Positions 6,821 through 14,065 of a DNA stretch of 16,272 nucleotides are shown piece after piece. Under the pieces are notes generated by a model. That model did not search any database. It was not told the origin of the DNA and saw only the letters and a program-made list of their open reading frames with translations. This DNA comes from CAG-390 sp045544735 (lineage in GTDB: Bacteria > Bacillota > Clostridia > Oscillospirales > CAG-272). Positions within the stretch are counted from its first letter, which is position 1. Each line of letters starts with the position of its first letter. Both the position numbers and the translations under genes were made by a program. The DNA lies in contig JAZPZM010000150.1 in the NCBI GenBank assembly GCA_045544735.1, positions 1 through 16,272 on the forward strand, read 5' to 3'.

Positions 6821-7420
6821 ATGATCGAGTCTGAAATAAAAAAGCTTAATGACTATGACAGCGAATATTTGAGCATCGGAATAACCCCCGACGGAGCTCC
6901 GCGTACGTCTGTTGGAGTCCCTTGGGAAGCAACCGCCAACGCATTTAATATGAGAATACCCAAGGTTTATCTTGCGCCTGAAGATATTCAGGATGAGGAA
7001 ATCATAAGAAGGCTCGAAAATTATAAGGTGATTGGCTGTTATATCTGGGCTCCCTTGACCGATTATAGCTTTCTGGCTCGTTTTAAGGATCTGCAAGATA
7101 TCAATATCAAGAACGGTGATGCTATCTCCAATCTTGATTTTTTATCGGAACTTTATGAGTGCAGAATGCTGTTTTTGGAGAACGCAACGCTTAAAAACCT
7201 TGACTTGATCGTTGACGTGAAAAAGAAGAGTACTGCAATGTTCGGCTGTCTTAGATGTATCGGACTTGATAATTGCGCGGTGAAAGACCTCTCGGTGTTT
7301 GAACGCGAGAAGGTGCAATTTTCGGAATTTTTGGTTTGGATGCCCGAAGGCAGTAATGAAAGCTCCAGATGGAGCGTTGTACCCGCAAGAACGCGCAGGT
7401 ATTTCGAGTTCAAAGAGTGA
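6821..7420 (+). CDS. Small leucine-rich-repeat-like protein of unknown function
   Basis: The family of this 199-residue protein is not recognised. The middle (residues about 67-165) shows a repeating pattern of leucine/isoleucine with asparagine like short leucine-rich repeats: DLQDINIKNGDAISNLDFL, then RMLFLENATLKNLDLI, then LRCIGLDNCAVKDLSVF. Such solenoids bind protein partners, and the bacterial LRR-like immunity and housekeeping proteins are similar in size. The N-terminus (SEYLSIGITPDGAPRTSVG) looks like a separate small beta unit. There is no signal peptide or membrane segment. Start ATG 6821 follows GAGAGG (about 6803-6809). The stop at 7418-7420 is only 17 bases before the next start, whose ribosome-binding site follows directly. 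It is probably part of the same message as the phosphatase and topoisomerase genes; its role there is unknown. Confidence 0.75.
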   Translation: MIESEIKKLNDYDSEYLSIGITPDGAPRTSVGVPWEATANAFNMRIPKVYLAPEDIQDEEIIRRLENYKVIGCYIWAPLTDYSFLARFKDLQDINIKNGDAISNLDFLSELYECRMLFLENATLKNLDLIVDVKKKSTAMFGCLRCIGLDNCAVKDLSVFEREKVQFSEFLVWMPEGSNESSRWSVVPARTRRYFEFKE

Positions 7421-7437
7421 AATCGGGAGGTGGCACT

Positions 7438-8178
7438 TTGACCCATTCGGATGGTGTTATGAAAAAACTATTTGTCGTTTCCGACGTTCACGGGCATTAC
7501 ACCCTTTTGAAAGAAGCGCTGGAAAAGGCAGGATTTGATAAGGACGACGAAAATCATCTGCTCGTTTGTTGCGGTGATTATTTCGACCGAGGCAGAGAAA
7601 ACGTAGATGTGTTGCGCTTTTTTGAGCGTCTGCGGCACAAGGTATTGTTAAGGGGCAACCACGAGGATATGTTATTGAAATTACTCAAAACGGGCAAGGT
7701 TCTTCCTCATCATTACATAAATGGCACGATGAGCACGTTGCAAAACTTTTTTGGCAAATACGCCATTGACCCCGTGGATGATACCATTGATTTTTCGGGA
7801 AAAACTCGCGTCGTAGACCGTCTCTGCGAATTTATTGAAGAAACTGTAGATTATTACGAAACTGAAAATTATGTATTTGTCCACGGCTGGCTTGCGGAGT
7901 CTGCCGTGACTACGGAGGCGCGACGAGTGGCAACCGCAGAGGATTGGGCAAAGGCTCGATGGGTGAAATGGAATGAACGGTATATCGGCTCAAGACCTCT
8001 TGCTGATAAAACTCTGATTTGCGGTCACTTGCCCACGTTCTGTGCCAACTCGTTTGACCCGAACCGCGCCAAAGGCTGTTCGGATATTTTCTACGGCAAC
8101 GGCATTATAGCCATTGATGCAGGTACAGCAGATACCCAACGGATCAACGTGCTAATTTTGGAAGATAGGAGTGTATGA
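7438..8178 (+). CDS. PPP-type metallophosphatase (calcineurin-like)
   Basis: This is a metallophosphatase of the PPP/ApaH-like group. Counting from the Met at 7459, the dimetal motifs are SDVHGHY (Asp9, His11), GDYFDRG (Asp40, Asp43), RGNHED (Asn67, His68), FVHGW (His142) and ICGHLP (His190). Relatives act as bacterial Ser/Thr protein phosphatases or as diadenosine tetraphosphate hydrolases. TTG 7438 is the preferred start because GGGAGGTGG (7425-7433) sits right before it; ATG 7459, which begins at the first conserved strand, is the alternative and has only a weak site. The stop ends one base before the topoisomerase B start and the ribosome-binding site of that gene is inside this one, so the two are translationally coupled. 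This may be a chance operon or mean that the phosphatase acts on topoisomerase function. Substrate is unknown. Confidence 0.88.
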   Translation: MTHSDGVMKKLFVVSDVHGHYTLLKEALEKAGFDKDDENHLLVCCGDYFDRGRENVDVLRFFERLRHKVLLRGNHEDMLLKLLKTGKVLPHHYINGTMSTLQNFFGKYAIDPVDDTIDFSGKTRVVDRLCEFIEETVDYYETENYVFVHGWLAESAVTTEARRVATAEDWAKARWVKWNERYIGSRPLADKTLICGHLPTFCANSFDPNRAKGCSDIFYGNGIIAIDAGTADTQRINVLILEDRSV

Positions 8179-8179
8179 T

Positions 8180-10096
8180 ATGTCATATAATGCAAGTAAT
8201 ATATCGGTTTTAGAAGGCTTGGATCCGGTACGGAAACGTCCCGGTATGTACGTTGGTTCAACGTCGGTAAAGGGCTTAAACCATTTGATATATGAGATAT
8301 TGGATAACTCGGTGGACGAGCATCTTGCGGGATACTGCAATAATATCACCGTGTCCATAAACTCCGACGGCTCTGCTATGGTGGAGGACGACGGACGCGG
8401 TATTCCCGTAGACCTGCACGAAAAAGGTTATCCCGCCGAGCGTATCATAATGACGACGCTCCACGCGGGCGGTAAGTTCGATAACAGTAACTATAAGACG
8501 TCGGGCGGACTCCACGGTGTCGGCTCGTCGGTAGTAAACGCGCTTTCCGACAAAATGATCGTTGAGGTTATGCGTGACGGTCAAGTGTATAGAGACGAGT
8601 ATTCCAAGGGACAACCTACTTTGAAGCTCAAAAAAGGCGAGCTTTTGCCCGTAACGGCAAAAACCAAGAAAACGGGCACGCGTATCACCTTTTATCCCGA
8701 TGAGACCATCTTTGATACTATTAAGTTTAAAGCGGAATCCGTAAGAGAACGTATTAAGGAAACGGCATACCTCAACCCAAACCTTACGATAACGTTCGTC
8801 AATGAGCGCGACGGCGCAGAGCCCGAGGTGTTCCACGAGCCTAACGGCATTTCGGGGTTTGTGGATTCTCTCCTTTCAGGTGAAAGTGATGCAAAACGTC
8901 TGACTGAAACGATTAGTGTTTCTGGAGATAAAGATGGTATAGCCGTCAGTGTTTCCTTTTGCTTCTCGCAGCGCTTCGGAGATAATGTCGTAAGCTTCTG
9001 TAATAACATCAATACTATGGAGGGCGGCACCCACGTCAACGGCTTTAAGTCGGGCTTTGCAAAGGTCATAAATCAGTACGCGCGCGAGCTTGGAAATTTG
9101 AAGGATAAGGATGCTAATTTTACGGGTAACGATACCCGAAACGGTATGATCGCAGTTATCTCGATCAGCCACCCGTCTCCAAGGTTTGAGGGGCAGACAA
9201 AAACCAAGCTTGACAATACCGACGTTCAAAACGTCGTTGTCTCCGTTCTGAATTCTCAATTGCAACACTATTTTGACCGCAATCTTGATACGCTCAAAAC
9301 TATTATCGCAAGAGCGGAGATGGCGGCAAAGGTCCGCAAAGAGGAAGAAAAGATAAGAACCAACCTCGCCGATAAAAAATTTGCATTTGAGGGTAACGGA
9401 AAGCTCGCAAGGCAGGAATCCAACGATCCGACAAAATGTGAGATCTTTATCGTTGAGGGAAAATCTGCGGGCGGCACCGCAAAAACGGGGCGAGACCGCA
9501 CCTTCCAAGCGATCTTGCCGATCAGAGGAAAGATACTCAACGTAGAAAAGCAAAGCGTAGATAAGGTCCTTGCCAACGAGGAGATCAAAGCGATAGTAAA
9601 TGCACTTGGTTGCGGTTTCTCGCAGGGCTACGGCAATGACTTCAATATTGATAACCTGAAATACAGCAAGATCATCATCGCGGCTGATGCCGACGTTGAC
9701 GGCGGACACATCAGCACGTTGCTTTTAACGCTGTTTTACCGATTTATGCCGGAGCTTATCTACGCGGGCAAGCTGTACCGCGCTATGCCGCCGCTTTATA
9801 GAGTAAAGCCCAAGAAGGGAAAGGCGGAATACATTTATGACGATAAGGCACTTGAGGCGTATCGCAAAAAGCACGGCAATAATTTTGATATCCAAAGATA
9901 TAAGGGTTTGGGCGAGATGGACTCTGAGCAACTTTGGGAAACAACGATGAACCCGAAAACAAGGAAGCTCAAGCAAATCGGTATGCAAGACGTTATTGAT
10001 GCAAACAGACTTACGTCTGTTTTGATGGGCGAAGAGGTTGCTCCGAGAAGAGAGTATATCGTCAATAATGCTGACAAGGCAAATCTTGACGTGTGA
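8180..10096 (+). CDS. parE: Type IIA topoisomerase subunit B (ParE/GyrB family)
   Basis: The 638-residue ATPase/TOPRIM subunit works with the next gene to pass one DNA duplex through another. The GHKL ATPase motifs are Glu39 and Asn43 in YEILDNSVDEH, EDDGRGIP (69-76), GGLHGVGSSVVNALS (109-123) and the transducer lysine in QTKTKL (339-344). The TOPRIM acidic residues are Glu426 in IVEGKSAGG and Asp503/505/507 in DADVDGGH. The usual sequence is EGDSAGG; here Asp is Lys428, the position equivalent to Escherichia coli GyrB Asp426. ATG 8180 is chosen because AGGAG (8167-8171) is eight bases upstream. The gene is followed after 11 bases by subunit A. Naming it parE rather than gyrB rests on the partner lacking a GyrA box; its C-terminal RREYIVNNADKANLDV is itself GyrB-like, so the assignment to topoisomerase IV is moderate. 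Confidence 0.9.
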   Translation: MSYNASNISVLEGLDPVRKRPGMYVGSTSVKGLNHLIYEILDNSVDEHLAGYCNNITVSINSDGSAMVEDDGRGIPVDLHEKGYPAERIIMTTLHAGGKFDNSNYKTSGGLHGVGSSVVNALSDKMIVEVMRDGQVYRDEYSKGQPTLKLKKGELLPVTAKTKKTGTRITFYPDETIFDTIKFKAESVRERIKETAYLNPNLTITFVNERDGAEPEVFHEPNGISGFVDSLLSGESDAKRLTETISVSGDKDGIAVSVSFCFSQRFGDNVVSFCNNINTMEGGTHVNGFKSGFAKVINQYARELGNLKDKDANFTGNDTRNGMIAVISISHPSPRFEGQTKTKLDNTDVQNVVVSVLNSQLQHYFDRNLDTLKTIIARAEMAAKVRKEEEKIRTNLADKKFAFEGNGKLARQESNDPTKCEIFIVEGKSAGGTAKTGRDRTFQAILPIRGKILNVEKQSVDKVLANEEIKAIVNALGCGFSQGYGNDFNIDNLKYSKIIIAADADVDGGHISTLLLTLFYRFMPELIYAGKLYRAMPPLYRVKPKKGKAEYIYDDKALEAYRKKHGNNFDIQRYKGLGEMDSEQLWETTMNPKTRKLKQIGMQDVIDANRLTSVLMGEEVAPRREYIVNNADKANLDV

Positions 10097-10107
10097 GGTG
10101 AATAGCT

Positions 10108-12360
10108 GTGGCAAAAAAGAAAACAATTATTGAAGAAGAAATCGTGGAGGACATAGTCCCGACTGATTATTGTGATGAAATATCAACGTCCTTTATAGAT
10201 TACGCAGTAAGCGTTATCACCGATCGTGCGTTGCCCGACGCGCGTGATGGATTAAAGCCCGTTCACAGAAGAATTTTGTGGGCGATGAAGAATCTTGGAC
10301 TGTCATCCACGGGTGATTACAAGAAAGCCGCAAGAGTAGTTGGCGAAACTATGGGTAAGTACCATCCGCACGGCGACGCATCGATCTACGATGCGATGGT
10401 ACATATGGCGCAGGATTGGTGCTATAACCATCCTCTTGTCGACGGTCACGGCAATTTCGGCTCTGTTGAGGGTGACGACGCGGCTGCTTCACGTTATACT
10501 GAAGCAAGACTTTCGGCAATTACGGAAGATATTCTGCTTTCCGATCTCGATAAGGACGTCGTAGATTTTGTCCCGAACTTTGATAACAAGGAAAAAGAAC
10601 CGACCGTTCTGCCTGCTTGCGTACCCAATATTTTGATATCCGGAACGGACGGCATCGCCGTCGGTATGGCAAGCAAGATGCCAACGCATAATCTTGGCGA
10701 GGTTATTGACGCTACCGTGGCGCTTATCGAAAAGCCGAAGATGAAGGAAGAGCAGATCCTTGAGTACATAAAAGGTCCAGACTTTGCTACGGGCGGAATA
10801 ATTGTCAATAAGAGCGAGCTTCCCGAAATTTATAAAAATGGAGCAGGTCGCATTCGTGTCAGAGCGCGAGTAAAAACGGAAAACGGCGATAGAGGCAAGA
10901 TAAATATAGTTGTCACGGAAATTCCGTTCACAATGATCGGCTGTATTGATAAATTTATGGACACCGTTGCCGACCTTGTTCGTGCAAAGGCTATGCCCGA
11001 CGTTATGGATATTAAGAACTTCTCGGGCAAAGAGGGAGTTCGCATCGTTATTGAGCTTCGCAAGGGCGCGGACGTGGAGCAAAATATCAATCTGCTCTAT
11101 AAGAAAGCTAAACTTGAAGATACCTTCGGTTATAACGCAGTTCTTTTGTCGGGCGGAGTTCCTTATCAGATGTCCCTCTTGCGTATACTGACGGAGTTCG
11201 TTGACTTCTATCGTGAGACAATGACGAGAAAGTACAAGAATTTGCTTGCCCGTGAAAAGAAGTCAGCGGAGGTCAAGGAAGGACTTATTACGGCTGTGGA
11301 TTGCATTGACACGATTATTGAAGTGTTCAGGGGCTCAAGCGTTGTGTCGGTAGCGAAGAAGTGTCTTATGAAGGGTATCACCGACGGCATCAAGTTTAAA
11401 ACTAAAAGATGCGAGAAAATTGCCAAGAGCTTTTGCTTTACGGAGATTCAGGCGGATGCTATCCTTGATATGAAGCTTCAAAAGCTTATCGGGCTTGAAA
11501 TGACTACGCTCATAAAAGAGCTTGATAAATGCAAAAAGAATATTGAGCTGTACGGCGGTCTCCTTTCAAGCAAGACCAAGATGAACAATAAGATGAAGTC
11601 GGACCTTCTTGAAATCAAGAAAAAGTACGCAGTCAAGAGAAAGACAGAGATTCTTGACGCCGAGGCAATCGTTCTTAAAAAGCCCGAAATCAAAGAAGAA
11701 AAGGTATACGCCCTCGTCAACCGTTTTGGCTATATCAAACTTGTGGATGAAGGCACGTTTGAACGCAATAAGGAGAACGTTAACAAGGATTATCGGTATA
11801 TCTGCGAGGTGATGAATACGGGCAAGCTCTACGTGTTCACAAGGGGAGGAAAGTGCCATCAGATAAAGGCTATGTCCGTGCCGATGGGCAGATATAACGA
11901 TAAGGGCGTACCGTTGGAGCAGTTAAGCGGCTTGACTATGGGCGAGGAGGTTATCTGCGTTATTTCGGATTATAAGCCCAAGGAAAAGCTTTTGTTCGTT
12001 ACCGATAGCGGGCTTGTGAAGCGCGTTTCGCTTTCCGAGTTTGATACGTCGCGAAGGAGCACTGACTCCACGAAGCTTGCCGACGGCGACAGCGTGATCT
12101 TCGTAGGCGTGATAAAGGAAAAGCAAAGCGTTGTTTTGGTTTCCGAAAAACGGATGTGCGTGATATTTGATTGCGCAAGTGCCAAGCTTTTGAAGAAAAA
12201 TTCAGTCGGAGTTATAGGAATGAAGCTTGATAAGAACGATCGCGTCGAATACGCCGCCGTAACGGGCGAGGACGGCGCGTTTACCTTTGAGGAAAAGCAA
12301 TATAATGCCAACGCCGTTGATGCGGGCAAGCGTGCAACGAGGGGAAAACTGCTGGCGTAA
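10108..12360 (+). CDS. parC: Type IIA topoisomerase subunit A (ParC-like)
   Basis: The 750-residue product is the DNA-cleaving subunit. The N-terminal winged-helix/tower part carries LPDARDGLKPVHRRILW, the quinolone region KYHPHGDASIYD (84-95), and the catalytic Arg129-Tyr130 in SRYTEARL. Ala91 stands where Escherichia coli GyrA has Ser83. Residues about 500-750 form the C-terminal beta-pinwheel (repeated blades such as VYALVNRFGYIKLV, KLYVFTRGGKCHQIK, KLLFVTDSGLVKRVS). The GyrA box (QRRGGKG), expected after the first blade strand, is absent, so DNA wrapping and supercoiling are unlikely and decatenation or relaxation is more likely. The GTG start at 10108 follows GAGGTG (10095-10100). Two Clostridia-type topoisomerases per genome are normal, so gyrase should lie elsewhere. 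Subunit identity is secure; the topoisomerase IV role is a good inference. Confidence 0.9.
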   Translation: MAKKKTIIEEEIVEDIVPTDYCDEISTSFIDYAVSVITDRALPDARDGLKPVHRRILWAMKNLGLSSTGDYKKAARVVGETMGKYHPHGDASIYDAMVHMAQDWCYNHPLVDGHGNFGSVEGDDAAASRYTEARLSAITEDILLSDLDKDVVDFVPNFDNKEKEPTVLPACVPNILISGTDGIAVGMASKMPTHNLGEVIDATVALIEKPKMKEEQILEYIKGPDFATGGIIVNKSELPEIYKNGAGRIRVRARVKTENGDRGKINIVVTEIPFTMIGCIDKFMDTVADLVRAKAMPDVMDIKNFSGKEGVRIVIELRKGADVEQNINLLYKKAKLEDTFGYNAVLLSGGVPYQMSLLRILTEFVDFYRETMTRKYKNLLAREKKSAEVKEGLITAVDCIDTIIEVFRGSSVVSVAKKCLMKGITDGIKFKTKRCEKIAKSFCFTEIQADAILDMKLQKLIGLEMTTLIKELDKCKKNIELYGGLLSSKTKMNNKMKSDLLEIKKKYAVKRKTEILDAEAIVLKKPEIKEEKVYALVNRFGYIKLVDEGTFERNKENVNKDYRYICEVMNTGKLYVFTRGGKCHQIKAMSVPMGRYNDKGVPLEQLSGLTMGEEVICVISDYKPKEKLLFVTDSGLVKRVSLSEFDTSRRSTDSTKLADGDSVIFVGVIKEKQSVVLVSEKRMCVIFDCASAKLLKKNSVGVIGMKLDKNDRVEYAAVTGEDGAFTFEEKQYNANAVDAGKRATRGKLLA

Positions 12361-12434
12361 GGCGGCAAGCTCTTCATAAAAAACAAAAAAGCAAGAAAAA
12401 ATTAATTTTTTGTAAAAAAACTTTGAAAAAACTC
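12361..12434 (+). other. A/T-rich spacer after the topoisomerase genes
   Basis: A purely A/T palindrome, ACAAAAAA (12383-12390) with TTTTTTGT (about 12405-12412), could fold weakly, but it has no GC clamp. I cannot support a convincing terminator here, so some read-through into the sigma-factor gene is possible. Confidence 0.35.
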
Positions 12435-12463
12435 TTGACAGAGCTGTTTTATAGTGCTATAAT
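12435..12463 (+). promoter_or_regulatory. Consensus sigma-A promoter, extended -10, for the ECF-like regulator
   Basis: TTGACA (12435-12440) and TATAAT (12458-12463) both match consensus, with a 17-base spacer, and TGC just before the -10 gives an extended -10. Transcription should start near 12470, leaving a leader of about 59 bases. A promoter this strong on a sigma/anti-sigma pair suggests either steady high expression or repression by a factor not seen here. Confidence 0.85.
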
Positions 12464-12528
12464 AGGGAATATTTTTGAAAAATTGTGATAAATGTGCGTA
12501 CTGTGTGGATGAAAGGACGGTGATATAA

Positions 12529-13404
12529 GTGCGTTTCACAAGAGAAGAATTTTATATAATGGTTGATCAGCTTTTAAATCAAGATCCGATTTCATTTAAT
12601 ATGCTATGTGAAATCGCAGAAAAGACTTTGAGACCGTCTGTCATCAAATGGTGCAATGATGATGAGTACTTAAATGGAAGGGGATACGAGCACGATATCA
12701 TGCAGGAAATACACCTGCGCCTGATACAGAAGACCATTTCGTATTTTCTCCTGCGCGACGGAATAACGGGAGCGTACAACGATGACCCGGAGGGGTTTGA
12801 GGATTGGATCTTCCGCGTCGCAGACAATCACAAGCGTGATTTCGCCAAGAAAGTACGTAAAAGAGATTTCAAAATTCGGGACCTCGATGATCCCACCGTT
12901 ATAGCACTTCCCGTAGATGATCATGACGATAGCGCTGAGCGAACGGATGAGCTGAAGGAGGCTTTTTCAATAGTTATCTCCTCTGACATTAGCATTTATA
13001 AGGTGCTTACGTGGCTTGCGCAATTCGTGCTTATTTTGAACTTTGACGTTACAAAAATCAAGTCAAATGAAATGATTATCTCCGAGTTCAAAAACAAATC
13101 ATTGTACGAAATGTACGATATGATTTTGGCGGCCGGCAAAAAAATCCCGTGGCTCGCAGTAACAAGCGCGCAAAACGAGAAGATAATGGCTGCATTGCGA
13201 AAAAAACGCGAAAACGGCGTTTTATACGGTGAGACAAAATACGAGGACTTTTTCATGAAGCATAATGGAGAAGTGTCCGGAAAGAAATCGATTAGTGATT
13301 GGATGAATCGAATGAACGATATGATCAAAAAAAAGGTAGCAGATGAATCTGCTTCTCCTAAAAATACTGATGAAAAAACTTCAGTAAAGGAGGAGCAAGA
13401 ATGA
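12529..13404 (+). CDS. Divergent ECF-like sigma factor
   Basis: The 291-residue protein has a region resembling sigma-70 region 2: SFNMLCEIAEKTLRPSVIKW, then YEHDIMQEIHLRLIQKTISYF (53-73, matching the D-x-x-QE-x-F/H-L-R-L core-binding helix), then DPEGFEDWIFRVADNHKRDFAKKVRKR (86-112, matching the W-L-x-x-I-A-x-N-x-x-x-D-x-x-R-K pattern). After an acidic linker the rest does not show the standard region 4 helix-turn-helix. Instead there is a helical stretch (ISIYKVLTWLAQFVLILNF) and a basic tail, with SGKKSISDWMNRMNDMIKK possibly acting as the -35 reader. It is thus longer and more divergent than a normal ECF factor of 160-200 residues. GTG 12529 is the start, with AAAGGA/GGTGA before it. The stop overlaps the start of the zinc-motif gene (ATGA). 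It may be a sigma factor or a sigma-derived DNA-binding protein. Confidence 0.7.
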   Translation: MRFTREEFYIMVDQLLNQDPISFNMLCEIAEKTLRPSVIKWCNDDEYLNGRGYEHDIMQEIHLRLIQKTISYFLLRDGITGAYNDDPEGFEDWIFRVADNHKRDFAKKVRKRDFKIRDLDDPTVIALPVDDHDDSAERTDELKEAFSIVISSDISIYKVLTWLAQFVLILNFDVTKIKSNEMIISEFKNKSLYEMYDMILAAGKKIPWLAVTSAQNEKIMAALRKKRENGVLYGETKYEDFFMKHNGEVSGKKSISDWMNRMNDMIKKKVADESASPKNTDEKTSVKEEQE

Positions 13405-13685
13405 ATCATCTAACTGTTGAAGATATAATCAACTTCGTGTCATTGACAGAGTTGAACAGTGAAGCGCTGGAGCTTTGTGCTACCGTAAACAGCCATATTC
13501 GCAAGTGTGAAAGATGTTTAAAGCTTGTGAGAGCTTTTCAGACGATATACGATGAATTTTCAAGATTGCAAATTGGCGTAGATTTCAAAACATACGCTCT
13601 GGAAAGCATTTCTGCGGAAATCTTAAAGGGCGAAGTGGTTATGGAGGCATCACCCGAACTACGTGAGCTCGATAACCATATGTGA
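13401..13685 (+). CDS. Probable soluble zinc-finger anti-sigma factor
   Basis: The 94-residue protein has His32, Cys36 and Cys39 in SHIRKCERCL, the H-x3-C-x2-C core of zinc-binding anti-sigma (ZAS/zf-HC2) proteins, which hold ECF sigma factors inactive. The surrounding helices (LTVEDIINFVSL before, LVRAFQTIYDEF after) match the usual arrangement. Unlike most family members there is no membrane helix afterwards, so signal sensing would be in the cytoplasm, perhaps by thiol oxidation or through a partner. The start ATG 13401 overlaps the sigma gene stop by four bases and has a perfect AAAGGAGG (13386-13393), typical for equal-ratio sigma/anti-sigma synthesis. The first histidine of a full ZAS motif is not clear. 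Anti-sigma function is a strong inference from context, not shown directly. Confidence 0.72.
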   Translation: MNHLTVEDIINFVSLTELNSEALELCATVNSHIRKCERCLKLVRAFQTIYDEFSRLQIGVDFKTYALESISAEILKGEVVMEASPELRELDNHM

Positions 13686-13724
13686 TAGAAGGTCTTATCG
13701 CTCGCTGGTAAAATAAACGGATAG

Positions 13725-13898
13725 ATGAATATAAGCCCCGACATTCGTCGGGGCGAAAGGTGCTTTTTCGAGCACTTCTTTTGGCGTGGAAATAAAACCT
13801 CGCCACGAAGCATTGGAATTCTCACACACCTTGAGGACGTTCAAAAAATGAGCGACGAGGAGCTTGAGCGTAAGCTGAAAACGCTTTGGGATTTGTGA
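13725..13898 (+). CDS. Small ORF or gene remnant containing a hairpin
   Basis: An ORF of 57 codons begins at ATG 13725 and ends TGA 13896-13898. Its second half reads like real protein (THLEDVQKMSDEELERKLK then TLWDL), a charged helix that could also start at the internal ATG 13848 as a 16-residue peptide. The first half overlaps an RNA hairpin and reads as low-quality protein (FFEHFFWRGNK). No good ribosome-binding site precedes 13725. It may be the tail of a decayed gene that sits downstream of a terminator-like structure. No function is proposed. Confidence 0.3.
   Translation: MNISPDIRRGERCFFEHFFWRGNKTSPRSIGILTHLEDVQKMSDEELERKLKTLWDL
13735..13786 (+). terminator. Hairpin pair after the anti-sigma gene
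   Basis: GCCCCGAC (13735-13742) pairs perfectly with GTCGGGGC (13747-13754) around a four-base loop, a very stable stem, but without a T-tract directly after it. A second stem, GTGCT (13760-13764) with AGCAC (13771-13775), is followed by TTCTTTT. Together they may terminate the sigma/anti-sigma message or work as a tandem structured 3' end. Confidence 0.5.
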
Positions 13899-13928
13899 CG
13901 GTGTGCGCGAACGATTACAAAAAAGGAT

Positions 13929-13962
13929 AAAATCGCAGAATTTGAAAATTCTGCGGTTTTGT
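13929..13962 (+). terminator. Intrinsic terminator, likely bidirectional
   Basis: AAAATCGCAGAATT (13929-13942) pairs with AATTCTGCGGTTTT (13947-13960), with one G-U pair. A-tracts on the left and T-tracts on the right allow stopping in both directions. It closes the region before the ADP-ribosylglycohydrolase gene. Confidence 0.8.
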
Positions 13963-14052
13963 CATCTAAATGAGAAAAACAGACGGTAAGGGTTTTATTT
14001 ACCGCCTGAACGTCGATTGCCGCTTGTTTGCGGCTGATTTGTGATTTTTTAT
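13963..14052 (+). promoter_or_regulatory. Structured leader before the ADP-ribosylglycohydrolase gene
   Basis: Two more small hairpins occur: CGGTAA (13984-13989) with TTACCG (13999-14004), and GCCGC (14019-14023) with GCGGC (14030-14034), the latter followed by GATTTGTGATTTTTT. The second has the look of a leader attenuator or weak terminator upstream of ribosome-binding site AGGAGG (14053-14058). No clear sigma-A promoter was seen. A known riboswitch class was not recognised. Confidence 0.35.
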
Positions 14053-14065
14053 AGGAGGATAGATA

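Noticed and set aside
8876..9709. Long minus-strand open frame (277 codons) opposite the topoisomerase B gene
   Set aside because: It is the shadow of a strongly conserved topoisomerase gene and has no recognisable domain.
10108..12360. Calling the topoisomerase pair DNA gyrase
   Set aside because: The GyrA box is not present in the C-terminal pinwheel, so supercoiling is unlikely, although subunit B has a GyrB-like tail.
12383..12412. Terminator after the topoisomerase genes
   Set aside because: The only inverted repeat is A/T with no GC stem, so it is too weak to call.
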